Below are positions 28,602 to 36,797 of a DNA stretch of 64,000 bases, piece by piece (the stretch's first letter is position 1; each line of letters starts with the position of its first letter). The DNA comes from Acinetobacter colistiniresistens (lineage in GTDB: Bacteria > Pseudomonadota > Gammaproteobacteria > Pseudomonadales > Moraxellaceae), in the NCBI RefSeq assembly GCF_024582815.1, contig NZ_CP102099.1, positions 434,001 through 498,000 of the forward strand, given 5' to 3'. A program made the position numbers and the translations under genes. A model generated the notes under the pieces. That model saw only the letters and a program-made list of their open reading frames with translations, was not told the origin of the DNA and searched no databases.

Positions 28602-28669
28602 CACCAACTCGGTGCATATTGCACTGAGCAATGATTAAAAATAAAGCACTATAATGGAACAATAATAAG

Positions 28670-30157
28670 ATGTCTTTTGCCAAGATTTATACCAGAGGCC
28701 TATTGGGGCTACATGCCCCACAAATCGAAGTTGAAGTGCATATCAGTGCAGGCTTGCCTTCTTTAACGATTGTCGGCCTGCCTGAAGCCGCAGTCCGTGA
28801 AAGTAAAGATCGTGTCCGCTCCGCCATCATTAATAGCGGTTTTCAGTTTCCAACCAAGCGTTTAACCATCAATTTAGCGCCTGCAGATTTACCCAAAGAT
28901 GGTTCCCGGCTCGATTTACCCATTGCACTCGGCATCTTGATTGCCTCTGGTCAACTCCCAGAAAACAGTACTCAAAACTTTGAATTTATTGGTGAACTGG
29001 CTCTTGATGGACATTTACGTCCTATTTCAGGTGCTTTAACTATTGCCATGGCCTGTCAACAGGCCCAGCATCGTCTCTTGCTACCAGCTGAAAATTTAGA
29101 TGAAGCCAATCAACTTCCTGAATTTGAGGTCTACGCGGCCAAGCATCTCCAAGAGGTTTGTGCACATTTTTTGGGCAACCCCCAGATTCAAGCTGCACCA
29201 CAAAGAATAAATACCACGTCTTCTACTTACCAATTTGATCTGGCCGATGTTAAAGGTCAACTCCGTCCACGTCGTGCCTTGGAAATTGCAGCGGCTGGTG
29301 GACATTCATTACTGTTTAAAGGACCTCCAGGCACTGGAAAAACACTGTTAGCTTCACGGCTGCCATCAATTTTACCGCCGCTGAATACACGTGAAAATTT
29401 AGAAGTTGCGAGCATTTATTCAGTTGCCAATGCTCCGCATCATTTTGGACAGCGTCCATTCCGAGCACCACACCATACCGCATCCGCTATTGCCTTGGTC
29501 GGTGGAGGCTCACAACCCAAACCAGGTGAAATCACCTTGGCGCATTTGGGTGTTCTATTCTTGGATGAATTACCCGAGTTTGACCGTAAAGTTCTGGAAG
29601 TGCTACGCCAGCCGCTCGAATCCAAAGAGATCGTGATTTCACGGGCAGCACGACAAACGACTTTTCCTGCAAACTTTCAATTTATTGCTGCAATGAATCC
29701 TTGCCCTTGTGGCTATGCCTTTAATCAGGATAGTCGCTGCCAATGTTCGCCAGACAGTATTCAACGTTATCAAAACCGAATTTCAGGTCCTTTATTGGAT
29801 CGTATTGATTTACATATTGATGTACCGCCTTTACAGGCACAAGAATTACAGAATCGCGCGCCAACTGAAAACTCAGCCACAGTACGGCAGCGTGTGATTA
29901 ACGCCTATGAAAAACAGCTGCAACGCCAGCAATGTTTAAATCAGGCACTTTCACCGAAGCGATTAGAACAACATGCTCTATTGGATGACAGTTCGAGTAA
30001 GATTCTTGAAATGGCTCAGCAACGTTTGAATCTGTCTGCACGTGCTTACCACCGCATATTAAGAGTTGCGCGAACCATTGCGGATCTAGCTGAAAATGAA
30101 GTGATCAATAGCAACCACATTAGCGAAGCACTGTCTTATCGTGGACATCAAAGCTAA
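28670..30157 (+). CDS. comM: YifB/ComM family AAA+ ATPase
   Basis: Hexameric helicase of the Mg-chelatase-like family that promotes branch migration during natural transformation. N-terminal Lon-protease-like domain (about 1-165, with GLPSLTIVGLPEAAVRESKDRV), Walker A GPPGTGKT (218-225), Walker B VLFLDELPEF, and a C-terminal domain with the four-Cys cluster CPCGYAFNQDSRCQC. 495 residues is full length. Natural competence is common in Acinetobacter, so an intact gene is expected. Confidence 0.95.
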   Translation: MSFAKIYTRGLLGLHAPQIEVEVHISAGLPSLTIVGLPEAAVRESKDRVRSAIINSGFQFPTKRLTINLAPADLPKDGSRLDLPIALGILIASGQLPENSTQNFEFIGELALDGHLRPISGALTIAMACQQAQHRLLLPAENLDEANQLPEFEVYAAKHLQEVCAHFLGNPQIQAAPQRINTTSSTYQFDLADVKGQLRPRRALEIAAAGGHSLLFKGPPGTGKTLLASRLPSILPPLNTRENLEVASIYSVANAPHHFGQRPFRAPHHTASAIALVGGGSQPKPGEITLAHLGVLFLDELPEFDRKVLEVLRQPLESKEIVISRAARQTTFPANFQFIAAMNPCPCGYAFNQDSRCQCSPDSIQRYQNRISGPLLDRIDLHIDVPPLQAQELQNRAPTENSATVRQRVINAYEKQLQRQQCLNQALSPKRLEQHALLDDSSSKILEMAQQRLNLSARAYHRILRVARTIADLAENEVINSNHISEALSYRGHQS

Positions 30158-30186
30158 AAAAGTGGCCTTAAGGCCGCTTTTTTTTT
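30153..30186. terminator. Terminator between comM and torF-like gene 1
   Basis: AAAAAAGTGGCC and GGCCGCTTTTTT pair (G-T allowed) around TTAA, with a T9 run downstream. It serves convergent genes. Confidence 0.9.
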
Positions 30187-30199
30187 AGGTCAGCTAAAG

Positions 30200-30988
30200 T
30201 CAGAAGGCATAACCGAGTGCTAAAACCACTTTGTTCTTTTGTTTGGTTTCATCACGAGTGTAGCCTCCAAAAATATAATCCAGCCCCCATGTGGCGCCTG
30301 TATTGCCCAATGGGTGAGACAAACCTAGGGTTGCGTGGCGGAAGGAAAAATCCGTTTTGGTCACATCCCCTGCTTTGGCTTGATAAGCCAGATATTCATC
30401 ATCATCGCCATAATAATAAGCAGCAACTTGTACTTTACCGGTAAAGCCACCGGCGAGTTTTGGTGTATAAGTCGCGAGGAAATAGGTATCACCTTTATTT
30501 CCGAAACTCACATTATTCAATAAAGTCTGTGCCGTTACGCTAAAGTCCTTATAACTCAACCCCAAAATAGTTTCATAACCTGTCGACTCCCAACCGGGGT
30601 AATAGTAATAAATCGTTCCGCCAATTTGATAACCCAGATCTTCGGTAATTTTGCCTTTATAACCTGCATAGAAATCGTTTTCGAAAGATTTTTTCTCTTC
30701 CTTCACATCGGTTGGTGAGGTATTAAAATCAGCATAGGCAGCGGTTAAAGTCGAAAACCAATAGCCCAAATAAAACCCACTGTCATGCGTATAGTCCAGT
30801 CCCCCTTGGACCGCTGGCGTATCACTTTCTGGCGAGTTGGTCATGCCGCGTAAATTGTAACTTGAGACCACATTCACATTACCCGTAACGGTCCCTGGAA
30901 ATGGGAGTTTATTCTCCTCCGCCCAACTCCATGCTGAGGTTGCAGTCATCACACCCAATAACGTAGCCTTGCTTGCAAATTTCATCAT
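30200..30988 (-). CDS. TorF-family putative porin, copy 1
   Basis: Outer-membrane beta-barrel protein of the TorF type (TIGR02001-like). Signal peptide MMKFASKATLLGVMTATSAWSW, cleaved near residue 23. It contains the family start GNVNVVSSYNLRGMTNS and ends in aromatic residue F (LALGYAF), typical of barrels. 262 residues. It is a paralogue of the gene at 32243-33055: the first residues, the ribosome-site region and the sigma-54 promoter are all conserved between them. Substrate unknown; sigma-54 control suggests a nitrogen-linked nutrient. Confidence 0.8.
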   Translation of the reverse strand: MMKFASKATLLGVMTATSAWSWAEENKLPFPGTVTGNVNVVSSYNLRGMTNSPESDTPAVQGGLDYTHDSGFYLGYWFSTLTAAYADFNTSPTDVKEEKKSFENDFYAGYKGKITEDLGYQIGGTIYYYYPGWESTGYETILGLSYKDFSVTAQTLLNNVSFGNKGDTYFLATYTPKLAGGFTGKVQVAAYYYGDDDEYLAYQAKAGDVTKTDFSFRHATLGLSHPLGNTGATWGLDYIFGGYTRDETKQKNKVVLALGYAF

Positions 30989-31363
30989 ATTGATCTCCCC
31001 CTATATTTAGATACTCAATTGATTTTTAAGCTTTAAATTGCAGCAGAGTCTACTTAGCAATTGCTATGCCAAACTCAAAAATAAAAATAATTCAATATAA
31101 AACAAATGGTTAATATAAACTCAAACAATCAAAATCGCCTTCAGCTCAACCCAGTTTCAATCTTGCAATAGAACTGGGCGCGCCATACGCCCCATAGCGC
31201 ATAAAAGCACCGTTTTAGTCAGATGAAAAATCTTATCAATACAAATAATCACTTTAGGTTTGCATAAAAAATCAACAGAATAAGAAAAAATAATGTTTCA
31301 TTATCGAGTTAGATTCATAGGTGAAGCCCTTTACAAACCACTTAGCACCTCACAGATGGGTTA
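30989..31363. other. Divergent intergenic region, torF-like 1 / TSUP
   Basis: 375 bases. Contains the sigma-54 promoter of the first TorF-like gene (31056-31071, listed separately) and presumably the promoter of the TSUP gene on the plus strand, which I cannot place. No other gene is visible. Confidence 0.6.
31056..31071 (-). promoter_or_regulatory. Sigma-54 promoter of torF-like gene 1
   Basis: Minus strand TGGCATAGCAATTGCT. GG and GC are spaced by exactly 10 bases, and only one base differs from TGGCAC-N5-TTGCT. It lies about 70 bases before the ATG. The same element is found before the paralogue at 33120-33135. Confidence 0.82.
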
Positions 31364-32134
31364 ATGATAATGATCGATGAAACCGTCCTGCTGACTTTAG
31401 GATTCTTTGCCTTCTGTGGTGGTCTGATTGACGCCGTAGTAGGAGGTGGCGGTTTAGTCCAAATTCCTGCGCTATTGCATGCCTTACCTCAACACAGCAT
31501 TGCAACCGTATTGGGCACAAATAAGCTGGCGGTTTGGGCCGGAACCGCATCTTCCATTTTTAGATATGTGAATAAAATTAAATTTGTCTGGAAGCTTCTG
31601 ATTCCAACGATGCTTGCTGCATTTATATTTGCCTTTGTCGGTGCAATGACGACTGCCTATATTCCAAAACAATTGATGAGCTATGTTGTTTTCTGCTTAC
31701 TGATCATGATGGCCATTTATACTTTTTTAAAAAAAGATTTAGGCGCACAAAGTACTTATGTGAAATGTGGTTACAAAGACATCGCTCTTGGCGTTGTTTT
31801 TGGAGGGTTGATTGGATTCTATGATGGTATTTTTGGCCCAGGTAGTGGCAGCTTCCTACTTTTCCTCTTTGTCAAAGTTTTTGGTTTTAATTTTCTCAAC
31901 GCATCTGCATCAGCAAAGGTTGTTAACCTTGGTACCTTTAGCTCAGCACTTTTATTTTTTATTCCAACAGGTCATGTGCTATGGGAAATCGGCTTAATCA
32001 TCGCCTTATGTAATGTGATTGGTTCTTTAGTTGGTGTATTCCTAGCACTCCGATATGGCAGTCAATTTATTCGCTTGTTTTTTCTGATTCTGCTCATTTT
32101 TCTGATTGCTCGCATGGGATGTTCAATATTTTAA
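31364..32134 (+). CDS. TSUP (TauE/SafE) family anion transporter
   Basis: Inner-membrane permease of the TSUP family, whose members move sulfite, sulfoacetate or other organic anions. About seven to eight membrane helices; the family repeats are visible as GGLIDAVVGGGGLVQIPALL near the N-terminus and GGLIGFYDGIFGPGSGSFLL near residue 145. 256 residues. It lies between two TorF-like porin genes that point away from each other's promoters, so outer- and inner-membrane uptake could serve one substrate. Substrate cannot be told. An internal ATG two codons in is an alternative start. Confidence 0.85.
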   Translation: MIMIDETVLLTLGFFAFCGGLIDAVVGGGGLVQIPALLHALPQHSIATVLGTNKLAVWAGTASSIFRYVNKIKFVWKLLIPTMLAAFIFAFVGAMTTAYIPKQLMSYVVFCLLIMMAIYTFLKKDLGAQSTYVKCGYKDIALGVVFGGLIGFYDGIFGPGSGSFLLFLFVKVFGFNFLNASASAKVVNLGTFSSALLFFIPTGHVLWEIGLIIALCNVIGSLVGVFLALRYGSQFIRLFFLILLIFLIARMGCSIF

Positions 32135-32202
32135 CCCTACCTCAAACGTTTATACTGCCATATCATAGTCTTTCTGCTTCTGAAAAAACCTGATCTCAAA
32201 TC

Positions 32203-32232
32203 ATAAAAGCCAGCAGGTTTGCTGGCTTTTAT
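32203..32232. terminator. Terminator between TSUP and torF-like gene 2
   Basis: A perfect 13-bp inverted repeat: ATAAAAGCCAGCA (32203-32215) with TGCTGGCTTTTAT (32220-32232), between convergent genes. Confidence 0.9.
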
Positions 32233-32242
32233 CTGAATGTAA

Positions 32243-33055
32243 TCAGAAGCTTTTGCTTAAGCTAAATAAAACACCTGTGTCATAAGGTTTTTTCTGCCCG
32301 TCGGTCATGCCTGACTTACTGATATTAGTTCCAACCACATCGACCTCAGCCAAAATCCCAAGGAAATTATAATTTACGCCCAATTTATAATCGACATAAT
32401 TATCATCCTTGCCAGGCCCACCAGCAACAACACTTAAAGCATCGGTATTCTTCAATTTATTGTAACCCACCGATGCAAGACCCGTTAAGCCTGTATCAGC
32501 AATCGGAGCTGAATATCCTAAATTAAAATACCAGAAATCATCACTTCGGCCCCAGTAATCCGGTGAATAGTTCACTCCTACACTCAGTGCATCACCAGCA
32601 AAAATAGTTTCTGGGAAGGTTAATTTTCCGAACACTTCAGTAAAGGCCAAACCCTTTTTACCATTATAACTATTTGTATAATTTGACTTAGATCCAATAT
32701 AACCATAATGAGTCACACCAACGTCATACACTGGCTTAATTTTATCTGTCAAAGCAAAGCTATTGGTGAATCCCAAGGTCGCATCAGTTTCAGTGGAAAC
32801 ACCAGAGATACCGAAGTCAACACTGGAGCCCCAAAGAGCTAAATAAGCGCCTGAAGTATGTGAAAATGTAAAACCACCTTGAATGGCCGGGTTATTTGAA
32901 GATTGCGTCACACCACGGAAACGATAGTCCGTTGTAGCAGCAACATTCCCTGAGGCTGTTACCCCATAAAATGAAGGTTTGTCTTCCGCCATAGCAAAAG
33001 TCGAAGTCACAGCACAAACACTCAACGCGATCGCTTTACATGCAAATTTCATCAT
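32243..33055 (-). CDS. TorF-family putative porin, copy 2
   Basis: 270-residue outer-membrane protein paralogous to the gene at 30200. Signal peptide MMKFACKAIALSVCAVTSTF, then SGNVAATTDYRFRGVTQSSNNPAIQGG, the TorF-family opening, and a terminal SLSKSF suited to BAM-dependent insertion. I chose the ATG at 33055 because GGGGGAG lies 6 bases upstream, as in the paralogue. A longer frame to 33136 would read through the sigma-54 promoter and is not credible. Confidence 0.8.
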   Translation of the reverse strand: MMKFACKAIALSVCAVTSTFAMAEDKPSFYGVTASGNVAATTDYRFRGVTQSSNNPAIQGGFTFSHTSGAYLALWGSSVDFGISGVSTETDATLGFTNSFALTDKIKPVYDVGVTHYGYIGSKSNYTNSYNGKKGLAFTEVFGKLTFPETIFAGDALSVGVNYSPDYWGRSDDFWYFNLGYSAPIADTGLTGLASVGYNKLKNTDALSVVAGGPGKDDNYVDYKLGVNYNFLGILAEVDVVGTNISKSGMTDGQKKPYDTGVLFSLSKSF

Positions 33056-33119
33056 ATTGATCTCCCCCATGATGGATATTCGACTGAATTCATGTTTTAA
33101 ATTGCATCGAAGAGTAATT

Positions 33120-33135
33120 AGCAATTGCTGTGCCA
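33120..33135 (-). promoter_or_regulatory. Sigma-54 promoter of torF-like gene 2
   Basis: Minus strand TGGCACAGCAATTGCT, a full match to the TGGCAC-N5-TTGCT form with GG-N10-GC spacing. About 65 bases before the ATG at 33055. Confidence 0.87.
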
Positions 33136-33661
33136 ACTTAGGAAAATCTGCGTTAAATCTTATTTCAGTTTGGCAAAAGTACTGATTTTTTGCTTTATTT
33201 GCCTCAAAACTGGTCTTTCATAAAAAAATCATATTTTTTTGAACTATTTAAAAGCATATAAAAAAACAAGGCGATTTTATGCACAAAAACAATGCATCAA
33301 GTGAATGTTCAGAAACGCTAATCATGCTTAAAACAACAGCACCTCACTGGGAAATTTAACGGTGTTCCACAACAGTGCGTCTACAAAAAGCTTAAACAGG
33401 TATGAACAAAGTAAACTTTAGATTGGTCAGTCACTGTCATTCGTCGGGATGTCATTTTTGCAAATTCATCTGAATATTTTTTAAACAAAGAAAAATAACT
33501 CTTTCAATAAAAAGAAAAATATAACAATAAATCACATATTTCAACCAGAATAAATTTAAAAATAATTTGTATATTTCACATCCAAAATAAATCAATTTAT
33601 TATTTAAAATCAAAATATTAAATTAATTATGATTGTTTTTTAAACACAGAACAAATCATAA

Positions 33662-33740
33662 AATTGTATAAGTATTTTATTTAATAATAATTAAATTATT
33701 TTAATAAAAATCTATCTTTTTATGCATAACTTATACAATT
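33662..33740. promoter_or_regulatory. Widely spaced inverted repeat ahead of the OprD gene, possible operator pair
   Basis: AATTGTATAAG (33662-33672) and CTTATACAATT (33730-33740) are perfect reverse complements 57 bases apart, about 50-130 bases before the start codon. Half-sites of this TTGTATA type are reminiscent of GntR-family operators, and the spacing would allow looping. Assignment to a regulator is a guess. Confidence 0.35.
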
Positions 33741-33791
33741 GGTCAAAATTTCGGTCTTACCCCAAATTTATTTTATTTAATGAGGCGAGCT

Positions 33792-35066
33792 ATGCCAAAG
33801 GCAAAGAAACTTACTTTAGCGGTTTTGATTAATGCCGCGTTAATTACCTCAACATATGCAAGCGAACAAAGCGAAGCAAAAGGACTTGTTGAAGATGCCA
33901 AAGGGGATATTTTATTCCGTACTGGTTATTTAAGCCGCGACAAAAAGAATGGTGTCAAAGACACGAGTTCATATGCTCAAACAGCAATGGTAAAACTAGA
34001 AACAGGCTTTACCCAAGGTCTAGTTGGCTTTGGCGCGGGTGTGATCGGCGATGGCTCATTTAAACTGGGCTCAAACAACAATTCTGGTAACGGTATGATC
34101 CCGAAACGTCCAGATGGTTCAGCCTATGATCACTGGGCACGTGGTGGCGGTTTTGTTAAAGCGCGTATCTCAAATACAACCGTAACCTACGGTACCCAAG
34201 TGTTAGACCTTCCAGTTCTAGCAAGTAATACTACACGCTTGGTTCCTGAATACTTTGAAGGTGTTTTGGCAACCAGCCGTGAAATTGATGGCTTAGAATT
34301 AACTGCTGGTAAATTCACCAAAGACCAGTACTCTGATCAAATCAATCGCGATGGCCGACATCTTGATAGCGCTGTAGTTTGGGGCGCAAAATATAAATTC
34401 GATGACAATTTAAGTACGTCTTATTTTGGTATGGATAGCAAAGACAAACTCAAACGTCATTATGTCAATGCCAACTACAAACAACCTTTAGATAAAGATA
34501 GCGCGCTTACTTATGACTTAAGTGCTTACCATACCAAGTGGGATAAAGAAGCAAGCACGTATTCAAGTACGACTGATGACTTATCTAATCGTAAAAATAC
34601 CATTTGGGCTCTGTCTACCACGTATAACACTGGGCCTCACAGCGTAATGTTGGCTTACCAACAAAACAATGGCAATACCGGTTATGACTATGGTGAGAAT
34701 GCCGATGGCGCTCAAAGTATCTACTTGCCAAACTCTTATCTGTCTGACTTCATTGGTAACAGTGAAAAATCGGCGCAATTGCAATACAACATCGACTTTG
34801 GTGGCTATGGTGTTCCAGGTTTAAGCTGGACCACAGCTTATGTCTATGGTTGGGATATCAAAGTTAAGAATTTGACTGATAATGCACATGAACGCGAATT
34901 CTTTAACCAAGTGAAATATACTGTGCAATCTGGTTTTGCCAAAGATGCAAGTTTGCGTTTACGTCATTCATATTATCGTGCAAGCGATGACTACCAAACA
35001 AATGCCTACATTGGAGATACCAATGAATGGCGTATCTGGCTTGATATTCCTGTGAAATTATTCTAA
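33792..35066 (+). CDS. OprD-family outer-membrane porin
   Basis: Substrate-specific porin for small carboxylates or amino acids, as in the OprD/Opd families. Signal peptide MPKAKKLTLAVLINAALITS ending TYA, then GLVEDAKGDILFRTGYLSRDKK, the typical OprD start, AQTAMVKLETGFTQGLVGFG, and the C-terminal VKLF. 424 residues from the ATG at 33792, which has GAGGCG upstream; the frame also opens 12 bases earlier. The substrate is not evident because no catabolic genes lie beside it. Confidence 0.9.
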   Translation: MPKAKKLTLAVLINAALITSTYASEQSEAKGLVEDAKGDILFRTGYLSRDKKNGVKDTSSYAQTAMVKLETGFTQGLVGFGAGVIGDGSFKLGSNNNSGNGMIPKRPDGSAYDHWARGGGFVKARISNTTVTYGTQVLDLPVLASNTTRLVPEYFEGVLATSREIDGLELTAGKFTKDQYSDQINRDGRHLDSAVVWGAKYKFDDNLSTSYFGMDSKDKLKRHYVNANYKQPLDKDSALTYDLSAYHTKWDKEASTYSSTTDDLSNRKNTIWALSTTYNTGPHSVMLAYQQNNGNTGYDYGENADGAQSIYLPNSYLSDFIGNSEKSAQLQYNIDFGGYGVPGLSWTTAYVYGWDIKVKNLTDNAHEREFFNQVKYTVQSGFAKDASLRLRHSYYRASDDYQTNAYIGDTNEWRIWLDIPVKLF

Positions 35067-35084
35067 TTCACAGTTCATCAAGTT

Positions 35085-35119
35085 AAAAAAACCTCCATTC
35101 AAATGAATGGAGGTTTTTT
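35085..35119. terminator. Terminator between the OprD gene and ppa
   Basis: ACCTCCATTC pairs with GAATGGAGGT around AAAT, extended by A and T runs on both sides. Convergent genes. Confidence 0.93.
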
Positions 35120-35164
35120 ATGACCAGCAACTAAACAAAAAGCAGCTGATCACGCCGACCAAAA

Positions 35165-35692
35165 TTACTTTTTAGCCGCTTCAATCGCTTTAAGCACTTC
35201 AGCTTTCGCCACATCAGCACCTTCCCAGCCACTGATTTTTACCCACTTACCAGGCTCTAAATCTTTATAGTGAGCAAAGAAATGCTCCACTTGGCTGATC
35301 AATAACGGTGGAAGATCCGTATATTCTTGAACGTCTTTATAAAGTGGAGATAATTTTTCGTGTGGAACCGCGATCAATTTCGCATCAATACCACCATCAT
35401 CTTCCATTTTCAATTTACCCACTGGGCGGCAACGAATCACAGAACCCGCAGCAACAGGATGTGGGGTTACAACAAGTACGTCTAATGGGTCACCATCTTC
35501 TGACAATGTATTTGGCACATAACCGTAGTTTGCTGGGTAGAACATTGCTGTACCCATGAAACGGTCTACAAATAATGCATCTGAATCTTTATCAATTTCA
35601 TATTTGATTGGCGCTGCATTTGCAGGAATTTCAATGATGACATAGATGTCGTTTGGTGCGTCTTTACCCGCAGGAATATTGCTATAGCTCAT
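35165..35692 (-). CDS. ppa: Inorganic pyrophosphatase, family I
   Basis: Soluble Mg-dependent enzyme that hydrolyses pyrophosphate. 175 residues, starting [20 protein letters not shown]. The catalytic acidic cluster [10 protein letters not shown] with upstream [11 protein letters not shown] is the family signature, and [20 protein letters not shown] continues the metal site. Single-gene transcript. Confidence 0.96.
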   Translation of the reverse strand: MSYSNIPAGKDAPNDIYVIIEIPANAAPIKYEIDKDSDALFVDRFMGTAMFYPANYGYVPNTLSEDGDPLDVLVVTPHPVAAGSVIRCRPVGKLKMEDDGGIDAKLIAVPHEKLSPLYKDVQEYTDLPPLLISQVEHFFAHYKDLEPGKWVKISGWEGADVAKAEVLKAIEAAKK

Positions 35693-35807
35693 ATCAACAC
35701 TCGTTTATATTGTGAAGTCAGATTTAAATCGGACAGATTATAACGTGAATACAATGAAAATGATGCTAGATATACGCCGAGCTGGCGAATTTTATCGCCA
35801 GCCACGA

Positions 35808-36221
35808 CTAAGTCATTTTGATTGTGATCACAAACAGTAAAATTGGACAAAGTAGAGAGAAAAACCAGATGATGGAGCGTAAAGTTGCAAGATTAGCTAA
35901 ATAACAAATCCCATAAATCACGCGAAATACGATATAGGCCCAGCCTAAGGTAAAAATAAATCGCTCTGGTACCACCATGTACTCAGCCATCAAAATGGCA
36001 GCAATAAATAACGGTAGACTTTCAAAGCTATTTTGCTGCACCGCATTTGCCCGTGCAGATAATCCCGTTGTTTTGGCTAAAAATTCACGCGGATTTTGAT
36101 TATCTTTTGCCTGAAAACCACCTTTTGATTTCGCAATCAAGGTAAATACATACGGCAACAAACATGCGACTATAATCATCAATATAATGCCGCTAATACC
36201 TTGCATGCTGAGATCCATCAT
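35808..36221 (-). CDS. MAPEG-family membrane protein
   Basis: 137-residue integral membrane protein with four predicted helices. The MAPEG-type pattern ARANAVQQNSFESLPLFIAAI (residues 55-75) followed by YIVFRVIYGICYLAN is clear. Family members include glutathione transferases and peroxidases, but bacterial members of this small type have no settled function. The pair of initial Met residues leaves the start uncertain by one codon. Confidence 0.82.
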   Translation of the reverse strand: MMDLSMQGISGIILMIIVACLLPYVFTLIAKSKGGFQAKDNQNPREFLAKTTGLSARANAVQQNSFESLPLFIAAILMAEYMVVPERFIFTLGWAYIVFRVIYGICYLANLATLRSIIWFFSLLCPILLFVITIKMT

Positions 36222-36356
36222 TTGAAGTTCTTCTGATCATGCTATCATAATCTATAATTTATTGAACTTTCATTTGTGCTTGTTCAACAAGCGTTTCTTT
36301 TACACAGGATGTTTGTGTAAAAGTTGTGTTTTTTCATACAGTTTTAAGGTCAAGCT

Positions 36357-36749
36357 ATGCGACAACCCGATCAAAAAGAAATGTTTGATGTGCTCGCACA
36401 ACAACGACAACATCAGCTTTTAGTTGATCGTGTCTTGAAAGTCGTGCTTCCAATCATGGCATTTCTGCTCAGTGTGATTTGTGCCAATCTCAATTGGCAG
36501 TCAACTTTGGGGACCTTTGTGATCCTAAGCATTGCCTTTTATGCAGTTGGTATTTATCGCTTAACACTGTGGCATTGGCTCGCAGTCATTGCGCTGTATG
36601 CGGTTGCTGATAATTATTTTAGTTTTAATGGTATTGATGCCACCCGATTACGTTTTCAATTGGCCACAATGATGGTATTTGTCGGCATTGTCGGGATCGG
36701 ACGTCCTTATATCGATCGCTGGCTCATGAAGTCAAATGGAACTAAATAA
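36357..36749 (+). CDS. Hypothetical membrane protein
   Basis: 130 residues with a short charged N-terminus (MRQPDQKEMFDVLAQQRQHQ) and about four hydrophobic segments (residues 27-45, 49-68, 70-86, 100-117). I recognise no family. The good base composition, isolated promoter-sized gap and terminator after it suggest a real gene. It is convergent with fadD. Confidence 0.7.
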   Translation: MRQPDQKEMFDVLAQQRQHQLLVDRVLKVVLPIMAFLLSVICANLNWQSTLGTFVILSIAFYAVGIYRLTLWHWLAVIALYAVADNYFSFNGIDATRLRFQLATMMVFVGIVGIGRPYIDRWLMKSNGTK

Positions 36750-36756
36750 ATCCAAA

Positions 36757-36786
36757 TAAAAAAACGCCGCGATTGCGGCGTTTTTT
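36757..36786. terminator. Terminator between the hypothetical gene and fadD
   Basis: AAAAACGCCGC and GCGGCGTTTTT around GATT; convergent genes. Confidence 0.92.
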
Positions 36787-36797
36787 CAGCGATGTAC

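Larger units (their letters stand above)
33056..33791. other. Long AT-rich intergenic region between torF-like 2 and the OprD gene
   Basis: About 735 bases without a gene. The left end has the sigma-54 promoter at 33120-33135 and, further upstream of that promoter, TGCAC-N7-ATGCA (33280-33296), a weak NtrC-like candidate. The middle (33480-33720) is extremely AT-rich. The right end has an 11-bp inverted repeat, listed separately, ahead of the OprD gene. Confidence 0.6.

Noticed and set aside
32243..33136. Longer version of torF-like gene 2 starting at 33136.
   Set aside because: The extra codons read through the sigma-54 promoter and lack a signal peptide start; the ATG at 33055 has a strong ribosome site.
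33280..33296. TGCAC-N7-ATGCA as an NtrC site for torF-like gene 2.
   Set aside because: Weak match, single copy; mentioned only as a lead.
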